Positions 9,872 through 18,229 of a stretch of 64,000 bases of DNA are shown one piece after another. The position numbers were made by a program, and so were the translations under genes. The DNA is from an uncultured Schumannella sp. (lineage in GTDB: Bacteria; Actinomycetota; Actinomycetes; Actinomycetales; Microbacteriaceae), in NCBI RefSeq assembly GCF_905479755.1, contig NZ_CAJQNT010000010.1, forward strand, positions 62,001 to 126,000, written 5' to 3'. Under the pieces are notes generated by a model. It was not told where the DNA came from. It did not search any database and saw only the letters and a list, made by a program, of their open reading frames with translations. Numbering within the stretch: the first letter of the stretch is position 1; each line of letters opens with the position of its first letter.

Positions 9872-12532
9872 GTGCCGGACAGCGTCGAAAAGCCTACCCT
9901 TCTGATCATTGACGGCCACTCGTTGGCCTTCCGAGCGTTCTACGCGCTCCCGGTGGACAGCTTCGTCACCCGCGACGGGCAGCACACGAATGCGATTCAC
10001 GGCTTCATCTCGATGCTGCTGAACCTGCTGCAGGCCTACAAACCGACCCACCTCGCGGTCGCCTTCGACATCTCGCGGTTCTCGTTCCGCACGCGCGAAT
10101 ACCCGGAGTACAAGGGCACGCGCGCCGAGACCCCGCCGGAGTTCAAGGGTCAGATTCCCCTGCTGGAGGAGGCGCTCACGGCGATGGGCATCCAGACCCT
10201 GAGCAAGGAGGATTTCGAGGCCGACGACATCCTCGCCACGCTCGCGGCGCGGGGGAGCGCCGATGGGTTCAAGGTCTTCGTGGTCTCGGGCGACCGCGAC
10301 ACGATCCAGCTCGTCACCGACGAGGTCACGCTGCTCTACCCGAACGTCCGCGGCGTCTCCGAGCTCAAGGTCTACGACCCCGAGGCCGTGCGCGAGCGCT
10401 ACGGCATCGAGCCGCAGCAATACCCCGACATCGCCGCCCTCGTCGGCGAGACCAGCGACAACCTGATCGGTGTCGACAAGGTCGGCGAGAAGACCGCCGT
10501 CAAGTGGATTCAGAAGTACGGATCCCTCGATGAGGTGATGGCGCACGCCGAGGAGATCACCGGTGTCGTCGGACAGAATCTGCGCGACCAGATGGATCGC
10601 GTGGTGCGCAACCGCAAGCTGAACCGCCTGCTTCCCGACATCGAGTTGCCGATGGGTCCCGCCGAGCTGAAGCGCGGAGAGCCGGATGCCGCCGCGATTC
10701 GCGAAATCTTCGGCCGACTGCAGTTCCGCACGCTGCTCGATCGCGTCTTCAAGCTGGAGGGCATCACCGATTCCGGAGAGCCGGCCCCCGAGGCGGATGC
10801 CACCGCGGTGCCGGCGATCCGAACGATGGTGGACGAAGAACTCGCGAAGTGGCTCGACGACGCCTCGAAGAAGGGCACCGAGCCACTCGGGTTGCGCGTC
10901 GCCGCCGTCGACGGTGAGATCACCGGTTTCGGCATCGCGAGCGCCACCGACTCGGCTTGGGTGCCGTGGGCGCCCGGTCGCCCGGACTATGTGGCTCTCG
11001 AAGCATGGCTCGCGAGCGACGCACCCAAGTACGTGTACGACGGCAAGGGGCAGGTCACGGCGCTGGCAGCGGCCGGGCTCGAGCTCGGCGGGATCGCCTT
11101 CGACGTCAGCCTGGCGGCGTGGCTGTTGAAGCCCTCCTCGAAGTTCGAGAGCCTGGCGAGTCTCGTCTACGCCCAGCTCGGCGAAACGCTCCCCGAGCCC
11201 GATCCGCGCCAACTCGTTCCCGAGACCGAGCCGCTCAGCCCCGCCACGGAGGCGTGGTACGTGCGACGACTGGTCGACGAATACACCGAGCAACTCGACG
11301 AGGGTTCACTCGGCGTGCTCACCGACATCGAAATCCCGCTGATCTCCGTGCTCGTGCGCATGGAACGCCAAGGCATCACCGTCTCGCGCGAGCTGCTCGC
11401 CGGCTTGAACTCGCGCCTGGCGGCGCGCGCTGCCGAGGTGGAGACCGCGGCCTTCGCGACCATTGACCGCGAGGTCAACCTCGGCTCGCCCAAACAGTTG
11501 CAGGAGGTGCTCTTCGAGCAGCTCGGGATGCCGAAGACCCGCGCCACCAAGACCGGATTCTCGACCGACGCGGCCGCCCTCGCCGACCTGCAAGACCAGC
11601 ACCCGCATCCATTCCTGGAGCTGGTGCTCCAGCACCGCGACGCGACGAAGATCCGCCAGATCGTCGAGACGCTCGAGAAGAGCATCGGCGACGACGAGCG
11701 CATCCACACCACCTACGAGCAGACCGGCTCCGCGACCGGGCGGATCAGCTCGAACGACCCCAACCTGCAGAACATCCCGATCAAGACCGAGGTGGGTCGC
11801 GAGGTGCGCGCCGCGTTCCAGTCCGGCGCCGGGTTCGAGACCCTGCTCACCGCCGATTACTCGCAGATTGAGATGCGGATCATGGCGCACCTCTCCGACG
11901 ACGAGGGACTCATCGAGGCCTTCCAGTCGGGGGAGGACCTGCACCGTTTCGTCGGCTCGCGCGTCTTCGGCGTTGACCCCTCCGAGGTGACGCCGACGAT
12001 GCGCACCAAGGTGAAGGCGATGTCGTACGGTCTGGCCTACGGGCTGTCGGCCTTCGGACTCAGCAAGCAGCTGCGCATCGAGCAGTCCGAGGCGAAGGCG
12101 CTGATGACCGACTACTTCGCCCGGTTCGGGGGAGTGCGCGACTACCTCCGCGGCGTCGTCGAGCAGGCCCGCGTCGATGGCTACACGACGACGATCTTCG
12201 GACGTCGTCGGCCATTCCCGGAGCTGTCCTCGTCGAACCGGGTGCTGCGTGACAACGCGGAGCGTCAGGCGCTCAACTCGCCGATCCAGGGCTCCGCGGC
12301 CGACATCATCAAGCGCGCGATGCTGCACATCGACGCCGACATCCGTGAACACGGGCTCGCCTCACGCATGCTGCTCCAGGTGCACGACGAGCTGGTCTTC
12401 GAGGTCGGCGAAGGTGAGCTCGAGACGATGACGCGCATCGTCACCGAGCGGATGTCGACCGCGGCAGAGCTCAAGGTTCCCCTCGACGTGCAGCTCGGCA
12501 CCGGGCCGAACTGGGACGCTGCGGCGCACTAG
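9872..12532 (+). CDS. polA: DNA polymerase I
   Basis: Fills gaps and removes RNA primers during replication and repair. The protein is 886 aa. Residues 1 to about 290 are the 5'-3' exonuclease with LIIDGHSLAFRAFYAL, EADDILATLA and a helix-hairpin-helix (GETSDNLIGVDKVGEKTAVK). Residues about 300-480 correspond to the 3'-5' exonuclease fold, but the metal-binding DXE motif is absent (LGLRVAAVDGEI instead), so proofreading is probably lost, as known in mycobacterial Pol I. The polymerase domain has motif A TADYSQIEMRIMAH, motif B RTKVKAMSYGLAYG and motif C LLQVHDELVFEV. The start is a GTG six bases after a -10 box. Confidence 0.97.
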   Translation: MPDSVEKPTLLIIDGHSLAFRAFYALPVDSFVTRDGQHTNAIHGFISMLLNLLQAYKPTHLAVAFDISRFSFRTREYPEYKGTRAETPPEFKGQIPLLEEALTAMGIQTLSKEDFEADDILATLAARGSADGFKVFVVSGDRDTIQLVTDEVTLLYPNVRGVSELKVYDPEAVRERYGIEPQQYPDIAALVGETSDNLIGVDKVGEKTAVKWIQKYGSLDEVMAHAEEITGVVGQNLRDQMDRVVRNRKLNRLLPDIELPMGPAELKRGEPDAAAIREIFGRLQFRTLLDRVFKLEGITDSGEPAPEADATAVPAIRTMVDEELAKWLDDASKKGTEPLGLRVAAVDGEITGFGIASATDSAWVPWAPGRPDYVALEAWLASDAPKYVYDGKGQVTALAAAGLELGGIAFDVSLAAWLLKPSSKFESLASLVYAQLGETLPEPDPRQLVPETEPLSPATEAWYVRRLVDEYTEQLDEGSLGVLTDIEIPLISVLVRMERQGITVSRELLAGLNSRLAARAAEVETAAFATIDREVNLGSPKQLQEVLFEQLGMPKTRATKTGFSTDAAALADLQDQHPHPFLELVLQHRDATKIRQIVETLEKSIGDDERIHTTYEQTGSATGRISSNDPNLQNIPIKTEVGREVRAAFQSGAGFETLLTADYSQIEMRIMAHLSDDEGLIEAFQSGEDLHRFVGSRVFGVDPSEVTPTMRTKVKAMSYGLAYGLSAFGLSKQLRIEQSEAKALMTDYFARFGGVRDYLRGVVEQARVDGYTTTIFGRRRPFPELSSSNRVLRDNAERQALNSPIQGSAADIIKRAMLHIDADIREHGLASRMLLQVHDELVFEVGEGELETMTRIVTERMSTAAELKVPLDVQLGTGPNWDAAAH

Positions 12533-12551
12533 CTTTCCGGCGTCGGCGAAC

Positions 12552-12557
12552 TACGCT
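12552..12557 (+). promoter_or_regulatory. -10 box of the DUF885 gene, leaderless type
   Basis: TACGCT, then six bases, then the ATG at 12564. No ribosome binding site is visible. Confidence 0.45.
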
Positions 12558-12563
12558 GGCACC

Positions 12564-14252
12564 ATGACGGAAGCTTCGACTCCTCCTGTCCGCACGCCCA
12601 GCGCGATCGATGAGATCGCGGAGGAGTGGGTCACCACTCTCGTTGATCTGGACCCCGACTACGCGATCTGGATCGGCGTCGAGGGCCGCACCGGGGAGTA
12701 CGGCGATCTCTCCCCGGCGGGTCACGAGGAGCGGATCGCGGCGGCGCGCGTCGCGGCGGCGAGGCTGACGGCGGCTGCGCCGGTCGACGCAGTCGACGAG
12801 GTGACCAAGACCGATCTGCTCGCGCAACTGAACCTCGACATCGAAAGCGCCGAACTCGGGCTCCACTACCGCGATCTGAACGTCATCGCCTCTCCCGCGC
12901 AGGGCATCCGCGACTCCTTCGACCTCATGCCCACGGCAACGGAAGAGAACTGGGCGCGCATCGCCGAGCGCATGTCGAACGTGCCCGGCGCGGTCGGCGG
13001 CTACATCCAGACCCTGCGCGAGGGCATCGCACGCGGGGTCGTGCCCGCGCGGCGGCAGGTCACCGAGGTGGCGCAGCAGGCGCGGAAGCACGCCAACCCG
13101 TCCGGGTTCTTCGGGGAGTTTGCCGAGGGAGCCGCGGCGGACGGTGAGACGCCGTTGCCCGCCTCGCTGCACGCGTCGCTGCGCGCCGGTGCCGCGACGG
13201 CGGCCACCGCCTACGGCGAACTCGCCGAGTTCCTTGAGACTGAGCTCGCCCCGGTCGCCGGCGAGCAGGACGGCGTAGGGCGCGACATGTACGCGCTCCA
13301 CTCCCGCTCGTTCCTCGGCGCCGAGATCGACCTCGACGAGACCTACGAGTGGGGCATCGCCGAACTCGCGCGCATGATCGAGGAGCAGACCCGCACCGCG
13401 GGGGAGATCATGGCGGGAGCCAGTGTCGAGGAGGCGATCGCCGTTCTCGAAGGCGACCCGTCGCGGAAGCTGCACGGCACGAAGGCGCTGCAGGAGTGGA
13501 TGCAGGAGACCTCGGACCGTGCCGTCGCCGAGCTCGCCAAGACCCACTTCGAGATCCCGGATGCGATCCGCCGACTGGAGTGCATGATCGCGCCGACCCA
13601 GGAGGGCGGCATCTACTACACCGGCCCGAGCGACGACTTCTCGCGCCCCGGCCGGATGTGGTGGAGCGTTCCGGAGGGCGTCACCGAGTTCGACACCTGG
13701 CGCGAACTCACCACCGTCTATCACGAGGGGATCCCCGGTCACCACCTGCAGATCGGGCAGGCGACCTACAACCGCGGCACGCTCAACACCTGGCGGCGCC
13801 AGCTCGCCGGCACGAGCGGTCACGCCGAGGGCTGGGCGCTGTATGCCGAGCGTCTGATGGAGGAACTCGGCTACCTCGATGACCCCGCCGACCGCCTCGG
13901 CATGCTCGACGGCCAGCGGATGCGCGCGGCTCGCGTCGTGCTCGACATCGGTGTGCACCTCGGCAAGCCGCGCCTCGACGGCTCCGGCGTCTGGGATCAC
14001 CAGTACGCGCTCGACTTCATGCGCCAGAACGTCAACATGAACGACGCCTTCGTGCGCTTCGAGGTGAACCGCTACCTCGGCTGGCCCGGACAGGCGCCCT
14101 CCTACAAGGTGGGGCAGCGCATCTGGGAGGAGATCCGTTCGGCGGCCCAGCAGCAGGCGGGTGCGAACTTCTCGTTCAAGGACTTCCACAAGCAAGCGCT
14201 CGACCTCGGCGGTGTCGGCCTCGACACCCTGCGGTCGGCGCTGCTGGCGTGA
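12564..14252 (+). CDS. DUF885 family putative metallopeptidase
   Basis: The protein is 562 aa, a typical length for DUF885. The motif YHEGIPGHHLQIG at about residue 388 is the family's conserved histidine-glutamate-histidine site and resembles the zinc site of gluzincin peptidases. A second conserved region, AEGWALYAERLMEELG, supplies the downstream Glu. The rest is helical, with no signal peptide or membrane segment, so it should be cytoplasmic. Peptidase activity is an inference from the motif; the substrate is unknown. The stop overlaps the GTG of the next gene by four bases (GTGA), so the epimerase-like gene is translationally coupled to it. Confidence 0.85.
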   Translation: MTEASTPPVRTPSAIDEIAEEWVTTLVDLDPDYAIWIGVEGRTGEYGDLSPAGHEERIAAARVAAARLTAAAPVDAVDEVTKTDLLAQLNLDIESAELGLHYRDLNVIASPAQGIRDSFDLMPTATEENWARIAERMSNVPGAVGGYIQTLREGIARGVVPARRQVTEVAQQARKHANPSGFFGEFAEGAAADGETPLPASLHASLRAGAATAATAYGELAEFLETELAPVAGEQDGVGRDMYALHSRSFLGAEIDLDETYEWGIAELARMIEEQTRTAGEIMAGASVEEAIAVLEGDPSRKLHGTKALQEWMQETSDRAVAELAKTHFEIPDAIRRLECMIAPTQEGGIYYTGPSDDFSRPGRMWWSVPEGVTEFDTWRELTTVYHEGIPGHHLQIGQATYNRGTLNTWRRQLAGTSGHAEGWALYAERLMEELGYLDDPADRLGMLDGQRMRAARVVLDIGVHLGKPRLDGSGVWDHQYALDFMRQNVNMNDAFVRFEVNRYLGWPGQAPSYKVGQRIWEEIRSAAQQQAGANFSFKDFHKQALDLGGVGLDTLRSALLA

Positions 14253-15220
14253 CTCGCACCGTCGTCGTCGCCGGAGCATCCGGCTTCATGGGTCGGCACC
14301 TGGCCGACGAGTTCCGTGCCGCGGGCGACCGCGTCATCACCATCGGGCGCGGGTCCGGAAGCGATGTTCGCTGGTCGGATGCGGAGGGCATCCGAGCGGC
14401 AATCGACGGGTGCGCGCTCGTGATCAATCTCGCTGGTCGCACCGTCAATTGCCGTTACACGGCGCGCAACCGGGCCGAGATCGTGGACTCGCGCGTCGAC
14501 ACGACCCGCACGTTGGCGGACGCGATCGGTGTCGCGATGGCGCCGCCGCCGCTGTGGATCAACTCCTCGACCGCGACGATCTACCGGCACGCCGACGATC
14601 GCCCGCAGGACGAGGGCGCGGGGGAGCTCGGGACCGGGTTCTCGGTCGAGGTCGCGAAAGCGTGGGAGGCGTCGTTCTTCGAGCGACCACTCGCGGGAAC
14701 TCGCCGGGTGGCGTTGCGCACCGCGATCGTGCTGGGCGACGGTGGCGTGCTGACCCCGCTCATCCGACTCGTCCGTCTCGGTCTGGGCGGCGCCCACTAC
14801 GACGCTCCGTGGCTTCCGAGCGCGCGTCGACGCCGGTTCGGCACCGAGCACCGCTTTGGCACGCCGGGCGGTCGCCAGCGCTTCTCCTGGGTGCACCTCG
14901 CGGATGTGGTGCGTGTGATTCGCTTTCTCGAGACTCACCCGGAGCTCGACGGGCCGATCAACCTGTCGTCGCCGAATCCCGTCGACGACCGGACCTTCAT
15001 GGCGGCGCTCCGTCGGGTGCTGCGCGTGCCCGTCGGTCTGCCGATGCATCGTTGGATGCTCGAACCCGGCGCGTGGGTGATCCGCACCGAGACCGAGCTC
15101 GTGCTGAAGAGTCGGTGGGTGGTCCCGACGCGGCTGCTCGAGGCTGGGTACGCGTTCGAATACCCCGAAATCGACGGCGCACTGCGGCAGGTCGTGGACT
15201 CGAGGGCCAAGAATCGCTAG
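14249..15220 (+). CDS. TIGR01777-type NAD(P)-dependent epimerase
   Basis: A 323-aa extended short-chain dehydrogenase. The N-terminal dinucleotide site is VVAGASGFMGRHLADEF; VINLAGRTVN, then WVHLADVVRVI and INLSSPNPV are hallmarks of the TIGR01777 (YfcH/SulA-like) group, ending in a DUF1731 C-terminal region (RWVVPTRLLEAGY). The cellular substrate is not known for this family. The start is a GTG overlapping the preceding gene's TGA. Its own TAG stop forms the first three bases of the predicted -10 box of rpsA. Confidence 0.85.
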   Translation: MTRTVVVAGASGFMGRHLADEFRAAGDRVITIGRGSGSDVRWSDAEGIRAAIDGCALVINLAGRTVNCRYTARNRAEIVDSRVDTTRTLADAIGVAMAPPPLWINSSTATIYRHADDRPQDEGAGELGTGFSVEVAKAWEASFFERPLAGTRRVALRTAIVLGDGGVLTPLIRLVRLGLGGAHYDAPWLPSARRRRFGTEHRFGTPGGRQRFSWVHLADVVRVIRFLETHPELDGPINLSSPNPVDDRTFMAALRRVLRVPVGLPMHRWMLEPGAWVIRTETELVLKSRWVVPTRLLEAGYAFEYPEIDGALRQVVDSRAKNR

Positions 15221-15223
15221 ACT
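15195..15223 (+). promoter_or_regulatory. Promoter of rpsA
   Basis: A -35-like TGGACT (15195-15200) and a -10 TAGACT (15218-15223) are separated by 17 bases. The TAG of the -10 is the stop codon of the preceding epimerase gene. Transcription should start near 15230, giving a leader of about 95 bases that begins with a small hairpin (GTTGC-TTTC-GCAAC) and ends with GGAG 10 bases before the rpsA ATG. Confidence 0.6.
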
Positions 15224-15325
15224 CGAGTGTTGCTTTCGCAACGTTCTGTCCGCATGCCTGCGGCGACCGCAACCCGCAACACCCGTCTCAGGCCCTATTT
15301 TGTCCCCATTCGGAGCATCTACTAC

Positions 15326-16807
15326 ATGACCACCGCAACGACCGCCACGGCCCCCAAGCAGGTCGCCATCAACGACATCGGATCTGCTGAAGACTTCCTG
15401 GCCGCGGTCGAAAAGACCCTGAAGTTCTTCAACGACGGAGACCTCATCGAAGGCACCGTCGTCAAGATCGACCGTGACGAGGTTCTCCTCGACGTCGGCT
15501 ACAAGACTGAGGGTGTCATCCCCTCTCGCGAACTTTCGATCAAGCACGACGTCGACCCCAGCGAGGTCGTCAACGTCGGCGACAGCGTCGAGGCCCTCGT
15601 TCTCCAGAAGGAGGACAAGGAAGGCCGGCTGATCCTCTCCAAGAAGCGTGCTCAGTACGAGCGTGCGTGGGGCGACGTCGAAAAGATCAAGGACACCGAT
15701 GGCGTCGTGACCGGTCAGGTCATCGAGGTCGTCAAGGGTGGGCTCATCGTCGACATCGGCCTCCGCGGCTTCCTCCCGGCCTCGCTCATCGAGCTGCGCC
15801 GCGTGCGCGACCTCACGCCGTACCTCGGCCAGGAGATCGAGGCGAAGATCCTCGAGCTCGACAAGAACCGCAACAACGTCGTCCTGAGCCGCCGCGCGCT
15901 GCTCGAGCAGACGCAGAGCGAGTCGCGTTCGACCTTCCTCAACAACCTCCAGAAGGGCCAGGTCCGCAAGGGCGTCGTGTCCTCGATCGTCAACTTCGGT
16001 GCGTTCGTCGACCTGGGTGGCGTGGACGGCCTCGTGCACGTCTCCGAGCTCTCGTGGAAGCACATCGAGCACGCCAGCGAGGTCGTCGAGGTGGGCCAGG
16101 AGGTCACCGTCGAGATCCTCGAGGTCGACCTCGACCGCGAGCGCGTGTCGCTCTCGCTCAAGGCGACGCAGGAAGACCCGTGGCAGGTGTTCGCCCGGAC
16201 CCACGCGATCGGTCAGATCGCTCCGGGTAAGGTCACCAAGCTCGTTCCGTTCGGCGCCTTCGTGCGCGTCGCGGACGGCATCGAGGGCCTGGTTCACATC
16301 TCGGAGCTCAGCGGCAAGCACGTCGAGCTCGCCGAGCAGGTCGTGTCGGTCGGCGAGGACGTCTTCGTCAAGGTCATCGACATCGACCTCGACCGTCGCC
16401 GCATCTCGCTGAGCCTCAAGCAGGCCAACGAGGGCATCGACCCGAACAGCTCGGAGTTCGACTCCGGCCTCGCCGCGCTCTACGGCATGGTCACCGAGTA
16501 CGACGAGCAGGGCAACTACAAGTTCCCCGAGGGCTTCGACGCGACGAGCGGCGAGTGGCTCGAGGGCTTCGACACCCAGCGCGAGGCGTGGGAGGCCGAG
16601 TACGCGGCCGCCCAGACCCGCTGGGAGGCCCACAAGGCGCAGATCATCGCCGCCGAGGCCGCGGATGCGGCTGCCGAGAGCGCGCCGCGTGCGGCGTCCT
16701 CGGGTTCGGCATCGGGCGGGTTCTCGAGCGAGTCGAGCTCGGCGGGAACCCTCGCCGACGACGAGTCGCTCGCCGCGCTTCGCGAGAAGCTGTCGAGCAG
16801 CAACTAA
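15326..16807 (+). CDS. rpsA: 30S ribosomal protein S1
   Basis: Binds mRNA on the small ribosomal subunit. The protein is 493 aa with four S1 RNA-binding repeats at about residues 35-105, 120-190, 205-275 and 290-362 (for example GTVVKIDRDEVLLDVGYKTE, KGVVSSIVNFGAFVDLGG and APGKVTKLVPFGAFVRV). This four-domain form is usual in Actinobacteria, against six in E. coli. After residue 365 comes a long tail rich in Glu, Trp and Tyr, then a Ser/Ala-rich end. I chose the ATG at 15326 (MTTATTATA) over an upstream TTG because GGAG precedes it. A strong terminator follows the stop. Confidence 0.96.
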   Translation: MTTATTATAPKQVAINDIGSAEDFLAAVEKTLKFFNDGDLIEGTVVKIDRDEVLLDVGYKTEGVIPSRELSIKHDVDPSEVVNVGDSVEALVLQKEDKEGRLILSKKRAQYERAWGDVEKIKDTDGVVTGQVIEVVKGGLIVDIGLRGFLPASLIELRRVRDLTPYLGQEIEAKILELDKNRNNVVLSRRALLEQTQSESRSTFLNNLQKGQVRKGVVSSIVNFGAFVDLGGVDGLVHVSELSWKHIEHASEVVEVGQEVTVEILEVDLDRERVSLSLKATQEDPWQVFARTHAIGQIAPGKVTKLVPFGAFVRVADGIEGLVHISELSGKHVELAEQVVSVGEDVFVKVIDIDLDRRRISLSLKQANEGIDPNSSEFDSGLAALYGMVTEYDEQGNYKFPEGFDATSGEWLEGFDTQREAWEAEYAAAQTRWEAHKAQIIAAEAADAAAESAPRAASSGSASGGFSSESSSAGTLADDESLAALREKLSSSN

Positions 16808-16817
16808 GTCAGCTTCT

Positions 16818-16853
16818 CAGCGGGTCGGCTGCCTTCGGGCAGCCGACCCGCTG
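16818..16853. terminator. Terminator between rpsA and the DUF4126 gene
   Basis: A perfect 16-bp stem, 16818-16833 with 16838-16853, capped by TTCG closed by C-G (the very stable UNCG tetraloop). It starts ten bases after the rpsA stop. Only a short, weak T run follows (GGTCGTTT). It lies between convergent genes and can serve both strands. Confidence 0.9.
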
Positions 16854-16897
16854 GTCGTTTCCGGCCAGGCGCGCCACCCCGACCGCGGCGAGTTTGC

Positions 16898-17542
16898 CTA
16901 CGCGGTGCCGCCGCGGTGCGGGATCGGGGGAATCGTTCCACCGTCCCGCGCGGTGCGCCGGGCAGCAGCGCGGCGGCGCATGCGGCGCCGCAGCAGCACG
17001 AAGCCGACGATGAGGCTCGCGAGTCCGGCGATGACAAGCACGGGCAGCACGATCGCCAGGGCGCTGAGAACCAGCGCCGACAGGTCTTCGACCGTGCTGA
17101 GGACGGGCGCCGCGACCCCGGCGGTCGCCGCGTTGGCGATCGGCCGCGCCGCCATCTTGCCCGCGTGGACGGTCAGGGCCAGGACGATCCCGATGACGAT
17201 CGGAACCCACTGGTTGCTGGCGAAGAACGCCGCCGGATCCGTCACCGTGGCCGTCTCGGCGGCGGTGCCGGAGCCGAACACGATTCCGCCCGACGCGGGA
17301 CGCACCACCGTCTGGATCCAGTCGTTGATGGTGTCGACCGCCGGAATCTTGTCGGCCACGATCTCGAGCAGCAGCAGCACCGCGAGAATTCCGAGCACCC
17401 ACTCGTTCTCCAGCCATGCCCACCCGGCCGGCAGGTTGACGACGTCGAACAGCCGACTCGAGAGGCCGAGCACGAGCATCGGGATGTACGCGTTGAGGCC
17501 GGCGGCCGCCGCGAGACCCGTTCCGGTCAGGAACTCCAGCAT
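16898..17542 (-). CDS. DUF4126 membrane protein
   Basis: A 214-aa integral membrane protein of unknown function. It begins FLTGTGLAAAAGLNAYIPML, the typical DUF4126 start, and has four to five hydrophobic helices (around residues 5-30, 48-66, 112-132, 145-165 and 170-195). It ends in an Arg-rich cytoplasmic tail (RRRMRRRAAARR). The ATG at 17542 is preceded on the minus strand by a -10 box TAGCCT with six bases between, so the mRNA is probably leaderless. It is divergent from coaE and converges on rpsA. Confidence 0.8.
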   Translation of the reverse strand: MLEFLTGTGLAAAAGLNAYIPMLVLGLSSRLFDVVNLPAGWAWLENEWVLGILAVLLLLEIVADKIPAVDTINDWIQTVVRPASGGIVFGSGTAAETATVTDPAAFFASNQWVPIVIGIVLALTVHAGKMAARPIANAATAGVAAPVLSTVEDLSALVLSALAIVLPVLVIAGLASLIVGFVLLRRRMRRRAAARRTARDGGTIPPIPHRGGTA

Positions 17543-17548
17543 GCGGTG

Positions 17549-17590
17549 AGGCTAGCACCCGCCCGCACTCCGGGCGATCGCCACTAGCAT
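17549..17590. promoter_or_regulatory. Back-to-back promoters of DUF4126 gene and coaE
   Basis: In the 54-base gap there is a minus-strand -10 (AGGCTA on the plus strand, 17549-17554) six bases from the DUF4126 ATG and a plus-strand -10 TAGCAT (17585-17590) six bases from the coaE ATG. The two polymerase footprints would overlap. Confidence 0.55.
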
Positions 17591-17596
17591 GACGGG

Positions 17597-18220
17597 ATGC
17601 TGCTCGTCGCCGTCACCGGGGGGATCGCCTCCGGCAAGTCGTCCGTCGCGAGCCGGCTCGGCGAGCTCGGCGCCGTCGTGGTCGACGCGGACCAGCTGGC
17701 GCGTGACGTCGTCGCACCGGGGGAGCCGGCGCTCGAGCGCATCGCCGAGGTGTTCGGCGCGGGCGTCATCGCGGCGGATGGAACTCTCGATCGGGCGGCC
17801 CTCGCCTCCCTCGTGTTCCGCGATCCCGAGAAGCGCCTCGCCCTGAACGAGATCACGCATCCGGCCGTCGGCGCGCTCTCGCAGGCGCGTTTCGCCGAGG
17901 CCGCAGCCCAGGATGCGAACGCGATCGTCGTCTACGACGTCCCGCTCCTGGCCGAGAGCGGTGCGCGGCTCGGGGAGTTCGACCTCGTCGTGGTCGTGCA
18001 CGCCGACAGCGACACCCGGATTCAGCGGCTGGTCGAACTGCGCGGCATGACCCGGGAGGAGGCGCGGCACCGGATCAACTCGCAGGCCAGTGACGCCGAG
18101 CGGCTTGCGATCGCCGACGTCGTGATCGACGCCAACGGCACACTCGCCGACACCCGCGCGCAGGCCGAGGCGCTGTGGAGCTCGCTGCGAGCCCGGCAGT
18201 CTGACGGTGGTCGCGCCTAG
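17597..18220 (+). CDS. coaE: Dephospho-CoA kinase
   Basis: Phosphorylates the ribose 3'-OH of dephospho-CoA in the last step of CoA synthesis. The protein is 207 aa, a normal single-domain length, without the C-terminal UPF0157-like extension that mycobacteria carry. The P-loop is GGIASGKSSVA (residues 8-18), followed by VVDADQLARDVV, and VYDVPLLAESG is the substrate-binding segment of the family. The ATG lies six bases after a -10 box. Its TAG stop is also the start of the uvrB -10 box, so the rpsA-coaE-uvrB order common in Actinobacteria is kept with each gene having its own promoter. Confidence 0.95.
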   Translation: MLLVAVTGGIASGKSSVASRLGELGAVVVDADQLARDVVAPGEPALERIAEVFGAGVIAADGTLDRAALASLVFRDPEKRLALNEITHPAVGALSQARFAEAAAQDANAIVVYDVPLLAESGARLGEFDLVVVVHADSDTRIQRLVELRGMTREEARHRINSQASDAERLAIADVVIDANGTLADTRAQAEALWSSLRARQSDGGRA

Positions 18221-18223
18221 GCT
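18218..18223 (+). promoter_or_regulatory. -10 box of uvrB overlapping the coaE stop codon
   Basis: TAGGCT: its first three bases are the coaE stop. Six bases separate it from the uvrB ATG at 18230, predicting a leaderless transcript. I see no convincing LexA box around it. Confidence 0.55.
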
Positions 18224-18229
18224 GGAGCC

